Below are positions 1 through 10,341 of a stretch of 32,346 nt of DNA, piece after piece. Source of the stretch: Acidobacteriota bacterium (GTDB taxonomy: Bacteria > Acidobacteriota > Terriglobia > 20CM-2-55-15); assembly GCA_022821265.1 (NCBI GenBank), contig JAJEDW010000048.1, positions 1 to 32,346 on the forward strand, in the 5' to 3' direction. Every line of letters starts with the position of its first letter. Position 1 is the stretch's first letter. Under the pieces are notes generated by a model. It ran no database searches, had not been told where the DNA came from, and saw only the letters and a list, made by a program, of their open reading frames with translations. The translations under genes and the position numbers were made by a program.

Positions 1-534
1 CATGACCGGGTTGAAGTTACGGGCCGTTTTCCGGTACACGAGATTGCCCCAGTCGTCCCCCCGCCACGCCTTCACGAAGGCGTAGTCGGCCCGCAAGGGG
101 GATTCGAACACGCACATTCGGCCGTCGAGCTCGCGCACCTCCTTGCCCTCGGCGACCGGCGTGCCGTAACCGGTCGGCGTGTAGAAGCCGCCGATCCCCG
201 CGCCGGCCGCGCGGATCCGTTCCGCCAGGGTGCCCTGCGGCACGAACTCGGCCTCGAGGCGGCCCGACATGACAAGGCGCCCGAATTGCTTGTTGTCGCC
301 GGCGTAACTGAGCACCATCTTCCGCACCCGGCCGGCCTTCAGCAACCGCCCCAAACCGAAGTCCTCCAGGCCCGGGTTGTTGCTGACCATGGTGAGCTCG
401 CGCGTACCCCGATCCAGGATGGCCTGGATCAGGTTCTCCGGTATCCCGCAGGCGCCGAACCCGCCGGTCATGATGACGGCGCCGTCGGCGATGTCGGCCA
501 CGGCCTCGGCGGCGCTGGAAACGATCTTGTTCAC
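1..534 (-). CDS. scoA: 3-oxoacid (succinyl-CoA:3-ketoacid) CoA-transferase subunit A, 3' end beyond window
   Basis: The alpha subunit transfers CoA between succinyl-CoA or acetyl-CoA and a 3-oxoacid, as in ketone-body or acetoacetate use, and works with a beta subunit expected just outside the left edge. Translated from GTG at 534 the frame is open to base 1 (178 codons). It shows the family's N-terminal block GGFGACGIPENLI, then SNNPGLEDFGLG, VPQGTLAERIRAAG and FYTPTGYGT, ending in YRKTARNFNP, so roughly three quarters of the usual length is present. The GTG start overlaps the trpA stop as GTGA, so it is translationally coupled to trpA. A catabolic CoA-transferase at the end of a trp operon is unexpected. 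Family assignment is firm; the substrate is not known. Confidence 0.88.
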   Translation of the reverse strand, partial: MNKIVSSAAEAVADIADGAVIMTGGFGACGIPENLIQAILDRGTRELTMVSNNPGLEDFGLGRLLKAGRVRKMVLSYAGDNKQFGRLVMSGRLEAEFVPQGTLAERIRAAGAGIGGFYTPTGYGTPVAEGKEVRELDGRMCVFESPLRADYAFVKAWRGDDWGNLVYRKTARNFNPVM

Positions 535-1345
535 GCCGGCCTCGCCTCGGCGGCGCCGCGCAGCCAGCGCACGAGGGCGCCGGCGCGTTCCGCGATCTCG
601 GTTCCGCCGCACCCGTCGTCGACGGCTCGCTCGATCTCCTGGACGATCGCGCTGCCGACGACGGCCCCGTCCGCCTCCGACAACACCGCCCGCACGTGCT
701 CGGGCGTGGAGATGCCGAAACCGACGGCGATCGGAGCCTCGGTGCTTCGGCGCAGCAGGCCGATGAAGTCGACCAGATCCGCCGACAACGCTTCCCGCTG
801 CCCCGTCACCCCGGTCCGCGAAACGGCGTACAGGAATCCCGTCGACGTGGCCGCGATGGCCGCGATCCGTTCCGGCGGACTGGTGGGCGCCGCCAGGAAC
901 ACCGTGTTCAAACCGGCGGCGCCGACGGTCTCGACGAAGGGTCCGGATTCTTCGACCGTCAGGTCGGTCACCAGCAGTCCGTCCAGCCCGGCATCGGCGG
1001 CGCCCCGGCCCAGGCGCTCCAAACCATAGCTCAGCAACGGGTTGTAGTAGCTCATCGCCAGCAGCGGGATATCGGAACGATCGCGAATCCACCGCACGAG
1101 GTCGAGAATGCGCGGCAGGGACACGTCCCCCCTCAGGGCGCGGTCCGTCGCGCGCTGAATCACCGGGCCGTCGGCGATGGGATCGGAAAACGGAACGCCC
1201 AGCTCGACGATGTCCGCCCCGGCCGCATCCATGGCCAGGACGATGTGGCCGGTCGCCGCGATGTCCGGATCCCCGACGGTCAGGTACGGTATGAAGGCCT
1301 TCCGGCCGGCGGCGCGCAGCTCGGCGAACTTCGCGTCGATGCGGC

Positions 1346-1349
<4 letters not shown>
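531..1349 (-). CDS. trpA: Tryptophan synthase alpha chain
   Basis: Cleaves indole-3-glycerol phosphate to indole and glyceraldehyde 3-phosphate; indole is channelled to TrpB in the alpha2beta2 complex. The protein is 272 aa, normal for the family. [16 protein letters not shown] places the catalytic Glu at residue 49 and Asp at 60, the same numbers as in E. coli. The phosphate-binding motifs VGFGIS and GAVVGSAIV follow near residues 210-235. The frame is open further upstream, but that sequence encodes trpB in another frame. I chose TTG at 1349 because it begins the family-typical N-terminus [11 protein letters not shown], has AGGGGCAGG just upstream, and overlaps the trpB TGA as TTGA. Confidence 0.95.
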
Positions 1350-2527
<1,178 letters not shown>

Positions 2528-2552
2528 GCGCCTCCTCGGCCGGGTCGCGGCG

Positions 2553-3179
2553 TCATTTTCCGTCGGCCTCCCGAACGGACTCCACGAAGCGCCGCATCAG
2601 ATCGTAGTCCTTGCGGCCGGGCGCGGACTCCACGCCGCTGGCCACGTCCACCGCGAACGGGTGCAACTCCTCGACGAGGGCTCCCACGTTGTCCGGATTG
2701 AGACCGCCGGCCAGGACAACGTGGCCGAACGCGTTGGCGCCCGCCGCCCGCGACCAGTCGAACGTGCGTCCCGTGCCGCCCCGCGCCTCCGTGCTGTAGG
2801 TATCGAGATGGAATCCGGAAACCGGATAGTTCCGCAGGCTTTCGACGCTGAATTCCGGACTCACCTGGAACGCCTTGATCACCTTGACGCGGCCGATGAC
2901 GCGGCAATAGTCCGGCGACTCGTCGCCGTGGAGCTGCACGGCGTCGAGGCGGATCGACGTGGCGAAGTCCTCGAGAGCGGCCGGATCGCCGTAGTTGACG
3001 AACACGCCGACCGCGGTCACGAAAGGCGGCAGCGAATCGATGATCCGCATCGCCCGCTCCGGCGTCACGAAACGCGGGCTCTCGGGATGGAAGTTGAGCC
3101 CGATCGCGTCCGCGCCCAGGAGCGCCGCGTCGCGGGCGTCGCCCAGGTCGGTAACGCCGCAGATCTTGATCCGGGTCAC
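2553..3179 (-). CDS. trpF: Phosphoribosylanthranilate isomerase
   Basis: Amadori isomerisation of N-(5-phosphoribosyl)anthranilate to CdRP, the third step of tryptophan synthesis. The 208-aa protein is a single (beta/alpha)8 barrel. KICGVT at residues 4-9 carries the catalytic Cys, [11 protein letters not shown] and VQLHGDE are substrate motifs, and the C-terminal phosphate sites are [10 protein letters not shown] and VDVASGVE. It is separate from TrpC, unlike the enterobacterial TrpCF fusion. Start GTG 3179 overlaps the trpC stop as GTGA. The longer open frame upstream is the trpC sequence read in another phase. Confidence 0.94.
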   Translation of the reverse strand: MTRIKICGVTDLGDARDAALLGADAIGLNFHPESPRFVTPERAMRIIDSLPPFVTAVGVFVNYGDPAALEDFATSIRLDAVQLHGDESPDYCRVIGRVKVIKAFQVSPEFSVESLRNYPVSGFHLDTYSTEARGGTGRTFDWSRAAGANAFGHVVLAGGLNPDNVGALVEELHPFAVDVASGVESAPGRKDYDLMRRFVESVREADGK

Positions 3180-3967
3180 AGGAGCCCCCTCAAGGCCTGG
3201 GCCGGGTCGGGCGACCGGAGCAACTGTTCCCCGATCAGGAACGCGTCGGCGCCGGCCTCGGCGAGCCGGAGCCGGTCCTGGCGGGAGCGAATCCCGCTCT
3301 CGGTGACGAAGACCGTGCCGGCCGGCATCCGGGCGCCGAGCTCGAGGGTCGTCTCCAACCGGACCTCGAACGTCTTGAGATCGCGGTTGTTGACGCCGAT
3401 CATCGTCGCGCCCGCCGCGACCGCCGACTGCAGCTCGCCGGCGTCGTGAACTTCGACAAGCGCGTCGAGGCGCGCCTCGGCGGCCGCCCGGATCAGGCGT
3501 TCCAGATCGGCGTCGTCGAGCATGGCCGCGATCAGCAGGATGGCGCTGGCCCCGGCGGCCCGGGTCTCCCACACCTGGTAGACGCTGAAGACGAAGTCCT
3601 TCCGCAGGACGGGAAGCGACGACGCCTCTGCCGACAACTTGACCCAACCCAGGTTGCCCTGGAAGAAGTCCTCCTCCGTCACCACCGAAATCGCCGAGGC
3701 GCCCGCCTCGGCGTAACACCGCGCCAGGGCCGCGGCGTCGAGGTCGTCGACGAGTACGCCCGCCGACGGCGACGCCTTCTTCACCTCCGCGATGATTCGC
3801 GTGCGCCCCGCCGCCTCGAGCGCGCGCCGGAACGATGGACGTTCCGGAACCATCGCGGCCATCTTCCGCACGATGGCCTCCGGCACGCGCATCTCGGCCT
3901 CCGCGACGCGTTTTCGCTTCGCTTCCAGGATGCGCGCCAGGAACTCGGCCGGCTCGAGCGTCGTCAT
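3176..3967 (-). CDS. trpC: Indole-3-glycerol phosphate synthase
   Basis: Closes CdRP to indole-3-glycerol phosphate, the fourth step of the pathway. The protein is 263 aa, monofunctional and of normal length. The signature IIAEVKKASPSAG at residues 58-70 contains a catalytic lysine. PVLRKDFVF supplies the second lysine, and GVNNRDLKTFEV and VTESGI are typical active-site loops. The ATG at 3967 overlaps the trpD stop as ATGA and the end overlaps trpF as GTGA, so trpD, trpC and trpF should be coupled. Confidence 0.95.
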   Translation of the reverse strand: MTTLEPAEFLARILEAKRKRVAEAEMRVPEAIVRKMAAMVPERPSFRRALEAAGRTRIIAEVKKASPSAGVLVDDLDAAALARCYAEAGASAISVVTEEDFFQGNLGWVKLSAEASSLPVLRKDFVFSVYQVWETRAAGASAILLIAAMLDDADLERLIRAAAEARLDALVEVHDAGELQSAVAAGATMIGVNNRDLKTFEVRLETTLELGARMPAGTVFVTESGIRSRQDRLRLAEAGADAFLIGEQLLRSPDPAQALRGLL

Positions 3968-4980
3968 GACTTCGACAGGGCCTGCAGGGCCTCGAGTTTT
4001 TCCAGCGCGCGGCCGGAGTCGACAGCGGCGGCCGCACGGACGTACCCGTCGGAGAGGTCCTCGGCAAGGCCGGCCGCGGCGACGGCCGCCGCCGCGTTGA
4101 TCAGGACGGCGTCGCGATGCGGCCCTTTCCCGCCCGCGAGCACGTCGCCGACGATCGCCGCGTTCTCGGCCGGGCCGCCGCCGCGGACGGCGTCCAGCGG
4201 CGCCGCCGCCACGCCGAAGTCGGCCGGCGCCACCGACAGGCGCTGGATGCGGCCCTCGCCCACCGCGAGGATGTCGGTCGGCCCCGACAGGGAGATCTCG
4301 TCCAGGCCGCCGGCCCCGTGAACCACGAACGCGCGGCGGACGCCCAGCCGGTCGAGCGCCGCCGCCATCCTCTCCATGATCGAAAGGCTGTTGACGCCGA
4401 CCACCTGGTAGCAGGCGCCCGCCGGGTTGGCCAGCGGCCCGAGAATGTTGAACACGGTCCGCAGCCGGATCTCGGTCCGGACCGGCGCCACGTGTTTCAT
4501 CGACTTGTGAAACGCCTGCGCGAACAGGAAGCCGATACCGATTTCCGAAAGCGCGCGGCGGAGGCGTTCGACGGGCATCTGAATGTCGACGCCGAGCGCC
4601 TCCAGAACGTCCGCGCTGCCCGATTGGCTGCTGACCGACCGGTTTCCGTGCTTGGCGACCGTGGCGCCGGCGCCCGCGGCGACGAACGCCGCGGCCGTCG
4701 AAATGTTGAACGTCCCGGACCGATCGCCGCCCGTGCCGCATGTGTCCAGGACATCCATGGGCGGCCCGTCCCACACCCGCGCGGCGCGTTCGCGCATGAC
4801 GCGCGCGAAACCCACCAGTTCGTCGGCGGTCTCGCCCTTCATGCGAAGCGCGGTCAGAAACGCGGCCACCTGCGCATGCGTCGCGGCGCCCGACATGATC
4901 TCGCCCATCACGGCGCCGGCTTCGGCTTCGGCGAGGTTCCGGCCCTCGACCAGCTTCTGAATGGTATCGGTAATCATCAC
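3964..4980 (-). CDS. trpD: Anthranilate phosphoribosyltransferase
   Basis: Transfers phosphoribose from PRPP to anthranilate, the second step of the tryptophan branch. The 338-aa protein lacks a fused glutaminase domain, which is encoded separately by trpG upstream. LDTCGTGGDRSGTFNIST (about residues 78-95) is the PRPP-binding loop and KHGNRSVSSQSGSADVLEALG follows it. Two starts are possible. GTG 4980 gives a GTGA overlap with the trpG stop; ATG 4977 gives a TGATG overlap. The proteins differ by one residue, so the choice does not affect function. Confidence 0.95.
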   Translation of the reverse strand: MMITDTIQKLVEGRNLAEAEAGAVMGEIMSGAATHAQVAAFLTALRMKGETADELVGFARVMRERAARVWDGPPMDVLDTCGTGGDRSGTFNISTAAAFVAAGAGATVAKHGNRSVSSQSGSADVLEALGVDIQMPVERLRRALSEIGIGFLFAQAFHKSMKHVAPVRTEIRLRTVFNILGPLANPAGACYQVVGVNSLSIMERMAAALDRLGVRRAFVVHGAGGLDEISLSGPTDILAVGEGRIQRLSVAPADFGVAAAPLDAVRGGGPAENAAIVGDVLAGGKGPHRDAVLINAAAAVAAAGLAEDLSDGYVRAAAAVDSGRALEKLEALQALSKS

Positions 4981-5543
4981 GCCGGCCGGATTCTGAGGAA
5001 GTTCCGGAGCAGGGTCTTTCCGACGCGCGTCATGATCGACTCCGGGTGGAACTGGATCCCCTCGGTCGGGCCCTCGCGGTGCCGCAGGCCCATGACGACG
5101 CCGTCATCCGACGTGGCCGTCACCTCCAGAACGTCCGGGACGTCGGTGACCACCAGGGAGTGGTACCGCGTGGCGGGGAAGCCTTGAGGCAGTCCTTCGA
5201 ACACGGTCCGGTCATCGTGCCGGATCGCGCTGACCTTGCCGTGCATCAGCGTCGGCGCCGGCGCGATGCGCCCGCCGAACACCTCGCCGATCGCCTGGTG
5301 CCCGAGGCAGACGCCCAGGATCGGGACCGCGCCATGAAAGTGTGCGACCGCCGCTTCGGAAATTCCCGCCTCGGACGGGACGCCGGGGCCCGGCGATATC
5401 ACGAGCCGTTCCGGTTCGAGATCGGCGATTCCCTCGAGAGTCGTCTTGTCGTTCCGAACCACGTGGAGCCGCTCGCCCAACTCCCCCAGGTACTGGACCA
5501 GGTTGTATGTGAACGAATCGTAGTTGTCGATGACGACGATCAT
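4977..5543 (-). CDS. trpG: Anthranilate synthase component II (glutamine amidotransferase)
   Basis: Class I glutaminase that supplies ammonia to TrpE; it may also serve folate synthesis as PabA. The 188-aa protein begins MIVVIDNYDSFTYNLVQYLGELG. It has the nucleophile Cys at about residue 79 in GVCLGHQ, and the His and Glu of the triad in IQFHPESIM. The ATG at 5543 gives the family-typical start. GTG at 5552 is an alternative that would add three residues and give a GTGA overlap with the trpE stop, matching the habit of this operon. Confidence 0.94.
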   Translation of the reverse strand: MIVVIDNYDSFTYNLVQYLGELGERLHVVRNDKTTLEGIADLEPERLVISPGPGVPSEAGISEAAVAHFHGAVPILGVCLGHQAIGEVFGGRIAPAPTLMHGKVSAIRHDDRTVFEGLPQGFPATRYHSLVVTDVPDVLEVTATSDDGVVMGLRHREGPTEGIQFHPESIMTRVGKTLLRNFLRIRPA

Positions 5544-5548
5544 CGATG

Positions 5549-7039
5549 TCACGTTTCCAGGCCGTTGGCGGCCAGCTCCAGCGCGCGCATCAGGGCCCGC
5601 GCCTTGTTGACGGTCTCCTGGTATTCGTTTTCGGGTACGGAGTCGGCGACGATCCCTCCGCCGGCCTGGATGTGCGCCCGGCCGCCGCGGGCCACCAGCG
5701 TGCGAATCGCGATGCAGGAATCCAGGTTGCCGCTGAAGTCCGCGTACAGGACGGATCCGGAATAGACCCCGCGCCGCGTCGGCTCCTGCTCGTCGATGAT
5801 CTCCATCGCCCGGACCTTGGGCGCGCCCGATACCGTGCCCGCCGGAAAGCATGCCATCAGCGCGTCGAAGCGGTCCACGTCGTCCCGCAGTTCCCCGGCA
5901 AGCGCCGAAACCAGGTGCATCACGTGAGAATAACGCTCGATGACCATGAAGTCCTCGACGCGCACGCTTCCGTACGTGCAGACCCGTCCCAGGTCGTTCC
6001 GGCCGAGGTCGACCAGCATGACGTGCTCGGCCCGCTCCTTCTCGTCGGCCGCCAGTTCCTCGGCGAGCGCGCGGTCCCTGGCGTCGTCGCCGCCCCGGGG
6101 GCGCGTGCCCGCGATCGGCCGGTAAGCCGCGGACCGGCCGCGTATCTGAACCAGCATTTCCGGCGAGGCCCCGACGATGGCGCTGTCGGGAAGGTTCAGA
6201 TAATAAGTGTAGGGCGACGGGTTCACCATGCGCAGCGCGCGGTAGATCTGAAACGGAGCGGCCGGCAGGTCGATCTCGAACCGCTGGGAGAGGACAACCT
6301 GGAAGATGTCGCCGGCCGTGATGTAATCCTTGGCCCGATCCACCGCGGCCAGGTACTCGGCCTTCTCGAAGTTGGACGTCACGGCCGGGGGCCGGCCCGT
6401 CCGTGACGGCGCGGGAATCTCGAACGGCCGCGTCAGCAGCCGCTCGATCGCCGCGATGTCGCTCTCCGCCTGACGGTAGAGCGCGTCGATCGACGGACCG
6501 TCCTCCTCGACGAAAAGATTCGTCATGATGTGGATCTGGTTCCGCAGGTGGTCGAACGCCAGCACGGTTCGGAAGAACATCATGACGGCGTCGTCCATGC
6601 CCACGTCGTCCGTACCCGTCGCCGGAATGTCCTCGATCAGACGCACCATGTCGTAGGCGAAATAACCGACCGCGCCGCCGCTGAACGGCGGCAGCCCGTC
6701 GACCGACACGGCCCGGAACCGCTGCATCGTTTGCCGCAGGTCGTCGAAAAAGGCGTCCCGCCGGTCGCGATCGTAGTGCCGGGTCTCCACGCCGGAGTCC
6801 ACGGGCCCCCGGGCGGGACCGACGCTGAGGACCAGGAACGGATCGCGGCCGAGAAACGAATAGCGGGCCAGCTTCTCGCCGCCTTCGACGGATTCCAGCA
6901 GGAACGCGTACCGGCGGTCTTCGCCGAGCCTCAGGAACGCGGAGACCGGCGTCAGGAAATCGGCGACGACCGACTTGTACACCGGAATGACGTTGCCGGC
7001 GGCGGCGAGGCGCTCAGCTTGTTCCAGACTTGGCCGCAT
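5549..7039 (-). CDS. trpE: Anthranilate synthase component I
   Basis: Converts chorismate plus ammonia (from TrpG) to anthranilate, the committed step to tryptophan. The 496-aa protein has the N-terminal regulatory domain with LLES at residues 47-50, the tryptophan-binding motif of feedback-sensitive enzymes, so allosteric inhibition is likely retained. The chorismate-binding domain follows, with [32 protein letters not shown] and [13 protein letters not shown]. The start ATG 7039 lies 26 bases inside the end of hisIE. I kept it because [21 protein letters not shown] aligns with normal TrpE N-termini. This junction joins the his and trp blocks. Confidence 0.95.
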   Translation of the reverse strand: MRPSLEQAERLAAAGNVIPVYKSVVADFLTPVSAFLRLGEDRRYAFLLESVEGGEKLARYSFLGRDPFLVLSVGPARGPVDSGVETRHYDRDRRDAFFDDLRQTMQRFRAVSVDGLPPFSGGAVGYFAYDMVRLIEDIPATGTDDVGMDDAVMMFFRTVLAFDHLRNQIHIMTNLFVEEDGPSIDALYRQAESDIAAIERLLTRPFEIPAPSRTGRPPAVTSNFEKAEYLAAVDRAKDYITAGDIFQVVLSQRFEIDLPAAPFQIYRALRMVNPSPYTYYLNLPDSAIVGASPEMLVQIRGRSAAYRPIAGTRPRGGDDARDRALAEELAADEKERAEHVMLVDLGRNDLGRVCTYGSVRVEDFMVIERYSHVMHLVSALAGELRDDVDRFDALMACFPAGTVSGAPKVRAMEIIDEQEPTRRGVYSGSVLYADFSGNLDSCIAIRTLVARGGRAHIQAGGGIVADSVPENEYQETVNKARALMRALELAANGLET

Positions 7040-7643
7040 GACGGTTCTCGAGCTCGCGCGCGATGTCTTCCAGCGAGACGCCCCGCTCCACGAGCAGGAC
7101 CAGCAAGTGATACACCATATCGGAAGCCTCGGCCACGAGCTCGTCGGCCGAGGGGTTCTTGGCGGCGATGATGGTTTCGGCCGCCTCCTCCCCGATCTTC
7201 TTCATGATCTTGTCGAGCCCGCTTGCGAACAGATAGGTCGTGTAGCTGCCCTCCGGCCGGGACTCCTTCCGCGCCTCGATCAGACGATACAGCTTCCTGA
7301 GAAAACCTTCCGCCGTCGGCTCCACTCCGAAACAGGAATACGTCCCGCGGTGGCACGCCGGGCCGGCCGGATCCACCTCGATCAGCAGCGTGTCGCTGTC
7401 ACAGTCGCCGCGAACGCTCCGGACCGACTGGAGATTCCCGGACGTCTCGCCCTTGTGCCAGATTTCACCTCGGCTCCGGCTGTAGAAGTAGGTTTCCCCT
7501 CGCTCGAGGGTCAACTCCAGCGATTCCCGGTTCATGTAGGCCAGCATCAGGACCTCGCGCGTCGAGGCGTCCTGCACGATCGCCGGCGCCAACCCCTCCG
7601 GACCGAAGCGGATCTCTTCCAGCAGCTCGCGTCTTCGAATCAT
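7014..7643 (-). CDS. hisIE: Bifunctional phosphoribosyl-AMP cyclohydrolase / phosphoribosyl-ATP pyrophosphatase
   Basis: Carries out the second and third steps of histidine synthesis in one 209-aa protein. The N-terminal HisI domain shows [10 protein letters not shown] (about 61-70), DCDSD (80-84, metal ligands) and cysteines in [10 protein letters not shown]. The C-terminal HisE domain shows [17 protein letters not shown] and a helical [15 protein letters not shown] segment. Start ATG 7643 overlaps the hisF stop as ATGA. The downstream end overlaps trpE by 26 bases. Confidence 0.95.
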   Translation of the reverse strand: MIRRRELLEEIRFGPEGLAPAIVQDASTREVLMLAYMNRESLELTLERGETYFYSRSRGEIWHKGETSGNLQSVRSVRGDCDSDTLLIEVDPAGPACHRGTYSCFGVEPTAEGFLRKLYRLIEARKESRPEGSYTTYLFASGLDKIMKKIGEEAAETIIAAKNPSADELVAEASDMVYHLLVLLVERGVSLEDIARELENRHAAKSGTS

Positions 7644-8410
7644 CGGACGACGACCCCCCTCCGGCGCAGATGGTCCTTGGCCTGGCCGATCGTGTATTGC
7701 CGGAAATGAAATATCGAAGCGGCCAGAACCGCGCTGGCCCGGCCATCGACGATGGCGTCGACCAGGTGGTCCAGGTTCCCGGCGCCGCCGGACGCGATCA
7801 CGGGTATGTCCAGCGGCTCGGCGATCCGGCGCGTCAACTCCAGGTCGTACCCGTCGCGGGTCCCGTCGGCGTCCATGCTGGTGAGCAGTATCTCGCCGGC
7901 GCCGCGTTCGGCCACCTCGACGGCCCACTCGACGGCGTCCCGCTCGGTCCGGGTCCGTCCGCCGTGAGTGTAGGCCTTCCATGCGGGCGGCGATCCGTTG
8001 GAGCGCGGTTCGCGGCGCGCGTCGACGGCGACCACGATGCATTGCGCGCCGAAACGCCGGGCCGCCTCGCTGACCAGTTCCGGGCGCTCGAGGGCCGACG
8101 TGTTGAGCGACACCTTGTCCGCGCCGGCGCGCAGGATGTCCCGGATATCGTCCACCGAACGGAGTCCGCCGCCGACCGTGAACGGGATGTTGATCGAATC
8201 GGCCACGCGTCCGACCATCTCGCCGACGATCTCCCGCCGGTCCGAGGAAGCCGTGATGTCCAGGAACACCAGTTCGTCGGCGCCCTCCTCGGAATAGCGC
8301 AGTCCGGCTTCCACCGGGTCGCCGGCATCGCGCAGATCGACGAAGTTCACGCCCTTGACGACCCGGCCGTCCTTGACGTCCAGGCACGGAATGATGCGTT
8401 TAGCCAGCAT
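7640..8410 (-). CDS. hisF: Imidazole glycerol phosphate synthase, cyclase subunit
   Basis: The cyclase half of the HisF-HisH complex turns PRFAR plus ammonia into imidazole glycerol phosphate and AICAR. The 256-aa barrel starts [20 protein letters not shown], with catalytic Asp at residue 11. The second catalytic Asp is in [13 protein letters not shown], and the phosphate loops are VGGGLRS and ASGGAGN. The start overlaps the end of hisA by 11 bases. Its partner hisH is two genes upstream, with hisA between. Confidence 0.96.
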   Translation of the reverse strand: MLAKRIIPCLDVKDGRVVKGVNFVDLRDAGDPVEAGLRYSEEGADELVFLDITASSDRREIVGEMVGRVADSINIPFTVGGGLRSVDDIRDILRAGADKVSLNTSALERPELVSEAARRFGAQCIVVAVDARREPRSNGSPPAWKAYTHGGRTRTERDAVEWAVEVAERGAGEILLTSMDADGTRDGYDLELTRRIAEPLDIPVIASGGAGNLDHLVDAIVDGRASAVLAASIFHFRQYTIGQAKDHLRRRGVVVR

Positions 8411-9128
8411 GCGTCAACGCCAGGGTTTCTTCCAGGTCGATGCGCCCCTCGTAGAGCGCCTTGCCGATGATGACGCCTTCCAGGCGCGGGTGGCCCAGGT
8501 CCCGGAGGCCGACGACGTCGGCGGACGCCGCCACGCCGCCCGAGGCGATGACGCGCAACCCCGTTGATTCCAGCATGGTCCGGGTGGCCGGGACGTTCAC
8601 GCCCGCCAGCTCCCCATCCCGAGAAATGTCGGTGTAGACGATCAGCCGCACGCCGGACGCCTCCAGCCGCCGGGCGAGATCCACCGCTGCGACACCGGCG
8701 CCCGCCGTCCACCCCGAAAGGCGCACCGTCTGGTCCCGTGCATCGATACCCACGGCCAGGCGATCGGCAAAGCGCTCGAGCGCCCGTGCGAGGAATTCCG
8801 GCCTCTCGACGGCCGCCGTTCCCAGGATGACCCGGTCGATGCCGATATCGACGAGCCGCGTGACGGCATCCATGTCGCGAACGCCGCCGCCCACTTGGAT
8901 CCGGATCCCGGGACACGCCGCCCGTATCTCGCGAATCGAACCGGTATTGACCGGACGTCCCTGGAACGCTCCGTCGAGATCGACGACGTGCAGCCACCCG
9001 GCGCCCGCCGCGGACCACCGCGCCGCCATCTCGACCGGTGTGCCGTAGACCGTCGCATCCTCTTTCCGGCCCTGCCGCAGCCTCACGGCGCGCCCGTCGA
9101 GAATGTCGATCGCGGGATAGACGTTCAT
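8400..9128 (-). CDS. hisA: ProFAR isomerase (phosphoribosylformimino-AICAR-P isomerase)
   Basis: Amadori isomerase of the fourth histidine step, a sister barrel of HisF. The 242-aa protein starts [20 protein letters not shown], with the catalytic Asp at residue 8. IQVGGGVRD and [10 protein letters not shown] (second Asp) follow, and VIASGGVA is the C-terminal phosphate site. In organisms lacking trpF, HisA-like PriA does both jobs; a separate trpF lies in the same operon here, so ordinary HisA function is expected. ATG 9128 overlaps the hisH stop as ATGA. Confidence 0.95.
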   Translation of the reverse strand: MNVYPAIDILDGRAVRLRQGRKEDATVYGTPVEMAARWSAAGAGWLHVVDLDGAFQGRPVNTGSIREIRAACPGIRIQVGGGVRDMDAVTRLVDIGIDRVILGTAAVERPEFLARALERFADRLAVGIDARDQTVRLSGWTAGAGVAAVDLARRLEASGVRLIVYTDISRDGELAGVNVPATRTMLESTGLRVIASGGVAASADVVGLRDLGHPRLEGVIIGKALYEGRIDLEETLALTHAG

Positions 9129-9724
9129 GGCCTCGCGAAGTTGTCCAGGATGCGTTCGCCCACGTGCTGGCTCTTCTCCGGGTGGAACTGCGTCGCCCAC
9201 ACGGCGCCGGATCCCACGACGGCGGGGAAGTCGACGCCGTAGTCGGTCTCGGCGATCACCAGCGCCGGATCGGCCGGCGCCGCGAAATAGGAATGGACGA
9301 AGTAGACGAAGCTCTCCTCCCGCACGCCGTCCAGAAGCGGATCCGAACGCTTCATGTGGAGTTGATTCCAGCCCATGTGGGGAACGTGGACGCCCGCGGG
9401 CAGCTTGATCACGGCTCCCGGCAGGAGTCCGAGCCCGCGGTGGCGGCCGAACTCCTCGCTTTCGTCGAACAGAAGCTGCATTCCCAGGCAGACGCCCAGA
9501 AGCGGCGTCCCGGCGCGCGCCTTCTCGATGACCGCTTCCGACAACCCGAGGTCGTCGAGATGCGCCATCGCGTCGCCGAACGCCCCGACGCCGGGCAGAA
9601 CCAGCTTGGCGGCGGCGCGCACGCGGGCGGGATCCGATGTGACGCAGGCCGGGTAGCCGAGGCGGCGGAACGTGTTCTCCAGGCTCCGGAGATTGTTCAT
9701 CTTGTAGTCGACGATCGTAATCAC
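9125..9724 (-). CDS. hisH: Imidazole glycerol phosphate synthase, glutaminase subunit
   Basis: Glutamine amidotransferase that feeds ammonia to HisF. The 199-aa protein shows the nucleophile Cys at about residue 79 in LLGVCLGMQLLF, the HVPHMGWNQL block specific to HisH, and the His-Glu pair in TQFHPEKSQHVG. GTG 9724 was chosen because ITIVDYKMNNLRS immediately follows, as in other HisH proteins. An in-frame ATG at 9745 would add seven residues but has no Shine-Dalgarno. A 32-base gap separates it from hisB. Confidence 0.94.
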   Translation of the reverse strand: MITIVDYKMNNLRSLENTFRRLGYPACVTSDPARVRAAAKLVLPGVGAFGDAMAHLDDLGLSEAVIEKARAGTPLLGVCLGMQLLFDESEEFGRHRGLGLLPGAVIKLPAGVHVPHMGWNQLHMKRSDPLLDGVREESFVYFVHSYFAAPADPALVIAETDYGVDFPAVVGSGAVWATQFHPEKSQHVGERILDNFARP

Positions 9725-9756
9725 GGACGTTCGTTCCCTCGGCATCGCGGCACGAG

Positions 9757-10341
9757 TTACAGCGATCCCTTCGTCGACGGTATTTCGCCGTCGGCGGCGA
9801 CGACGCGGGTGGCCTGGTGGAGCGCGCGCGCCGCGGCCTTGAATATCGTTTCGGCGATGTGGTGCTGGTTGCGCCCGTAGATGGACGCCACGTGAACGTT
9901 CAGCCGGCCTTCCTGCGCCAGCGCCTTGAAGAACTCCTCGATCAGCTCGGTCTGGAGTCCGCCCAGCATCGACGTCTCGAACCGGGCGTCGTAGACCAGG
10001 TAACCCCGGCCCGAGAAATCCACCACGACGCGGCTCAACGCCTCGTCGAGCGGGACGTAGGCATGGGCGAACCGCGCGATGCCGCCCCCGTCGCCGAGCG
10101 CTTCGCGGATCGCTTGTCCCATGGTGAGACCCACGTCTTCCACCGTGTGGTGCCCATCGATCTCCAGGTCGCCGCGCGCGTGGATTTCCAGGTCCATGCG
10201 CCCGTGCCGGGCCAGTTGCGCCAGCATGTGATCGAAGAACGGGATGCCCGTATCGATCTCGTGCCGGCCGCTTCCGTCCAGGTCGCACCGCACGCGGATA
10301 TCGGTTTCCTTCGTCCTTCGGTGTTTCTCAGCCTTGCGCAT
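9757..10341 (-). CDS. hisB: Imidazoleglycerol-phosphate dehydratase
   Basis: Dehydrates imidazole glycerol phosphate to imidazole acetol phosphate, the sixth step. The 194-aa protein is monofunctional, without the histidinol-phosphatase domain fused in enterobacteria. Metal-binding histidines are in FFDHMLAQLARHG, DGHHTVEDVG and RNQHHIAETIFKA. ATG 10341 starts the usual MRKAEKHRRTKETDIRV and has GGAGG six bases upstream, so I prefer it to the in-frame ATG at 10365. It overlaps the end of hisC by 14 bases. No histidinol-phosphatase gene is visible in the window. Confidence 0.95.
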   Translation of the reverse strand: MRKAEKHRRTKETDIRVRCDLDGSGRHEIDTGIPFFDHMLAQLARHGRMDLEIHARGDLEIDGHHTVEDVGLTMGQAIREALGDGGGIARFAHAYVPLDEALSRVVVDFSGRGYLVYDARFETSMLGGLQTELIEEFFKALAQEGRLNVHVASIYGRNQHHIAETIFKAAARALHQATRVVAADGEIPSTKGSL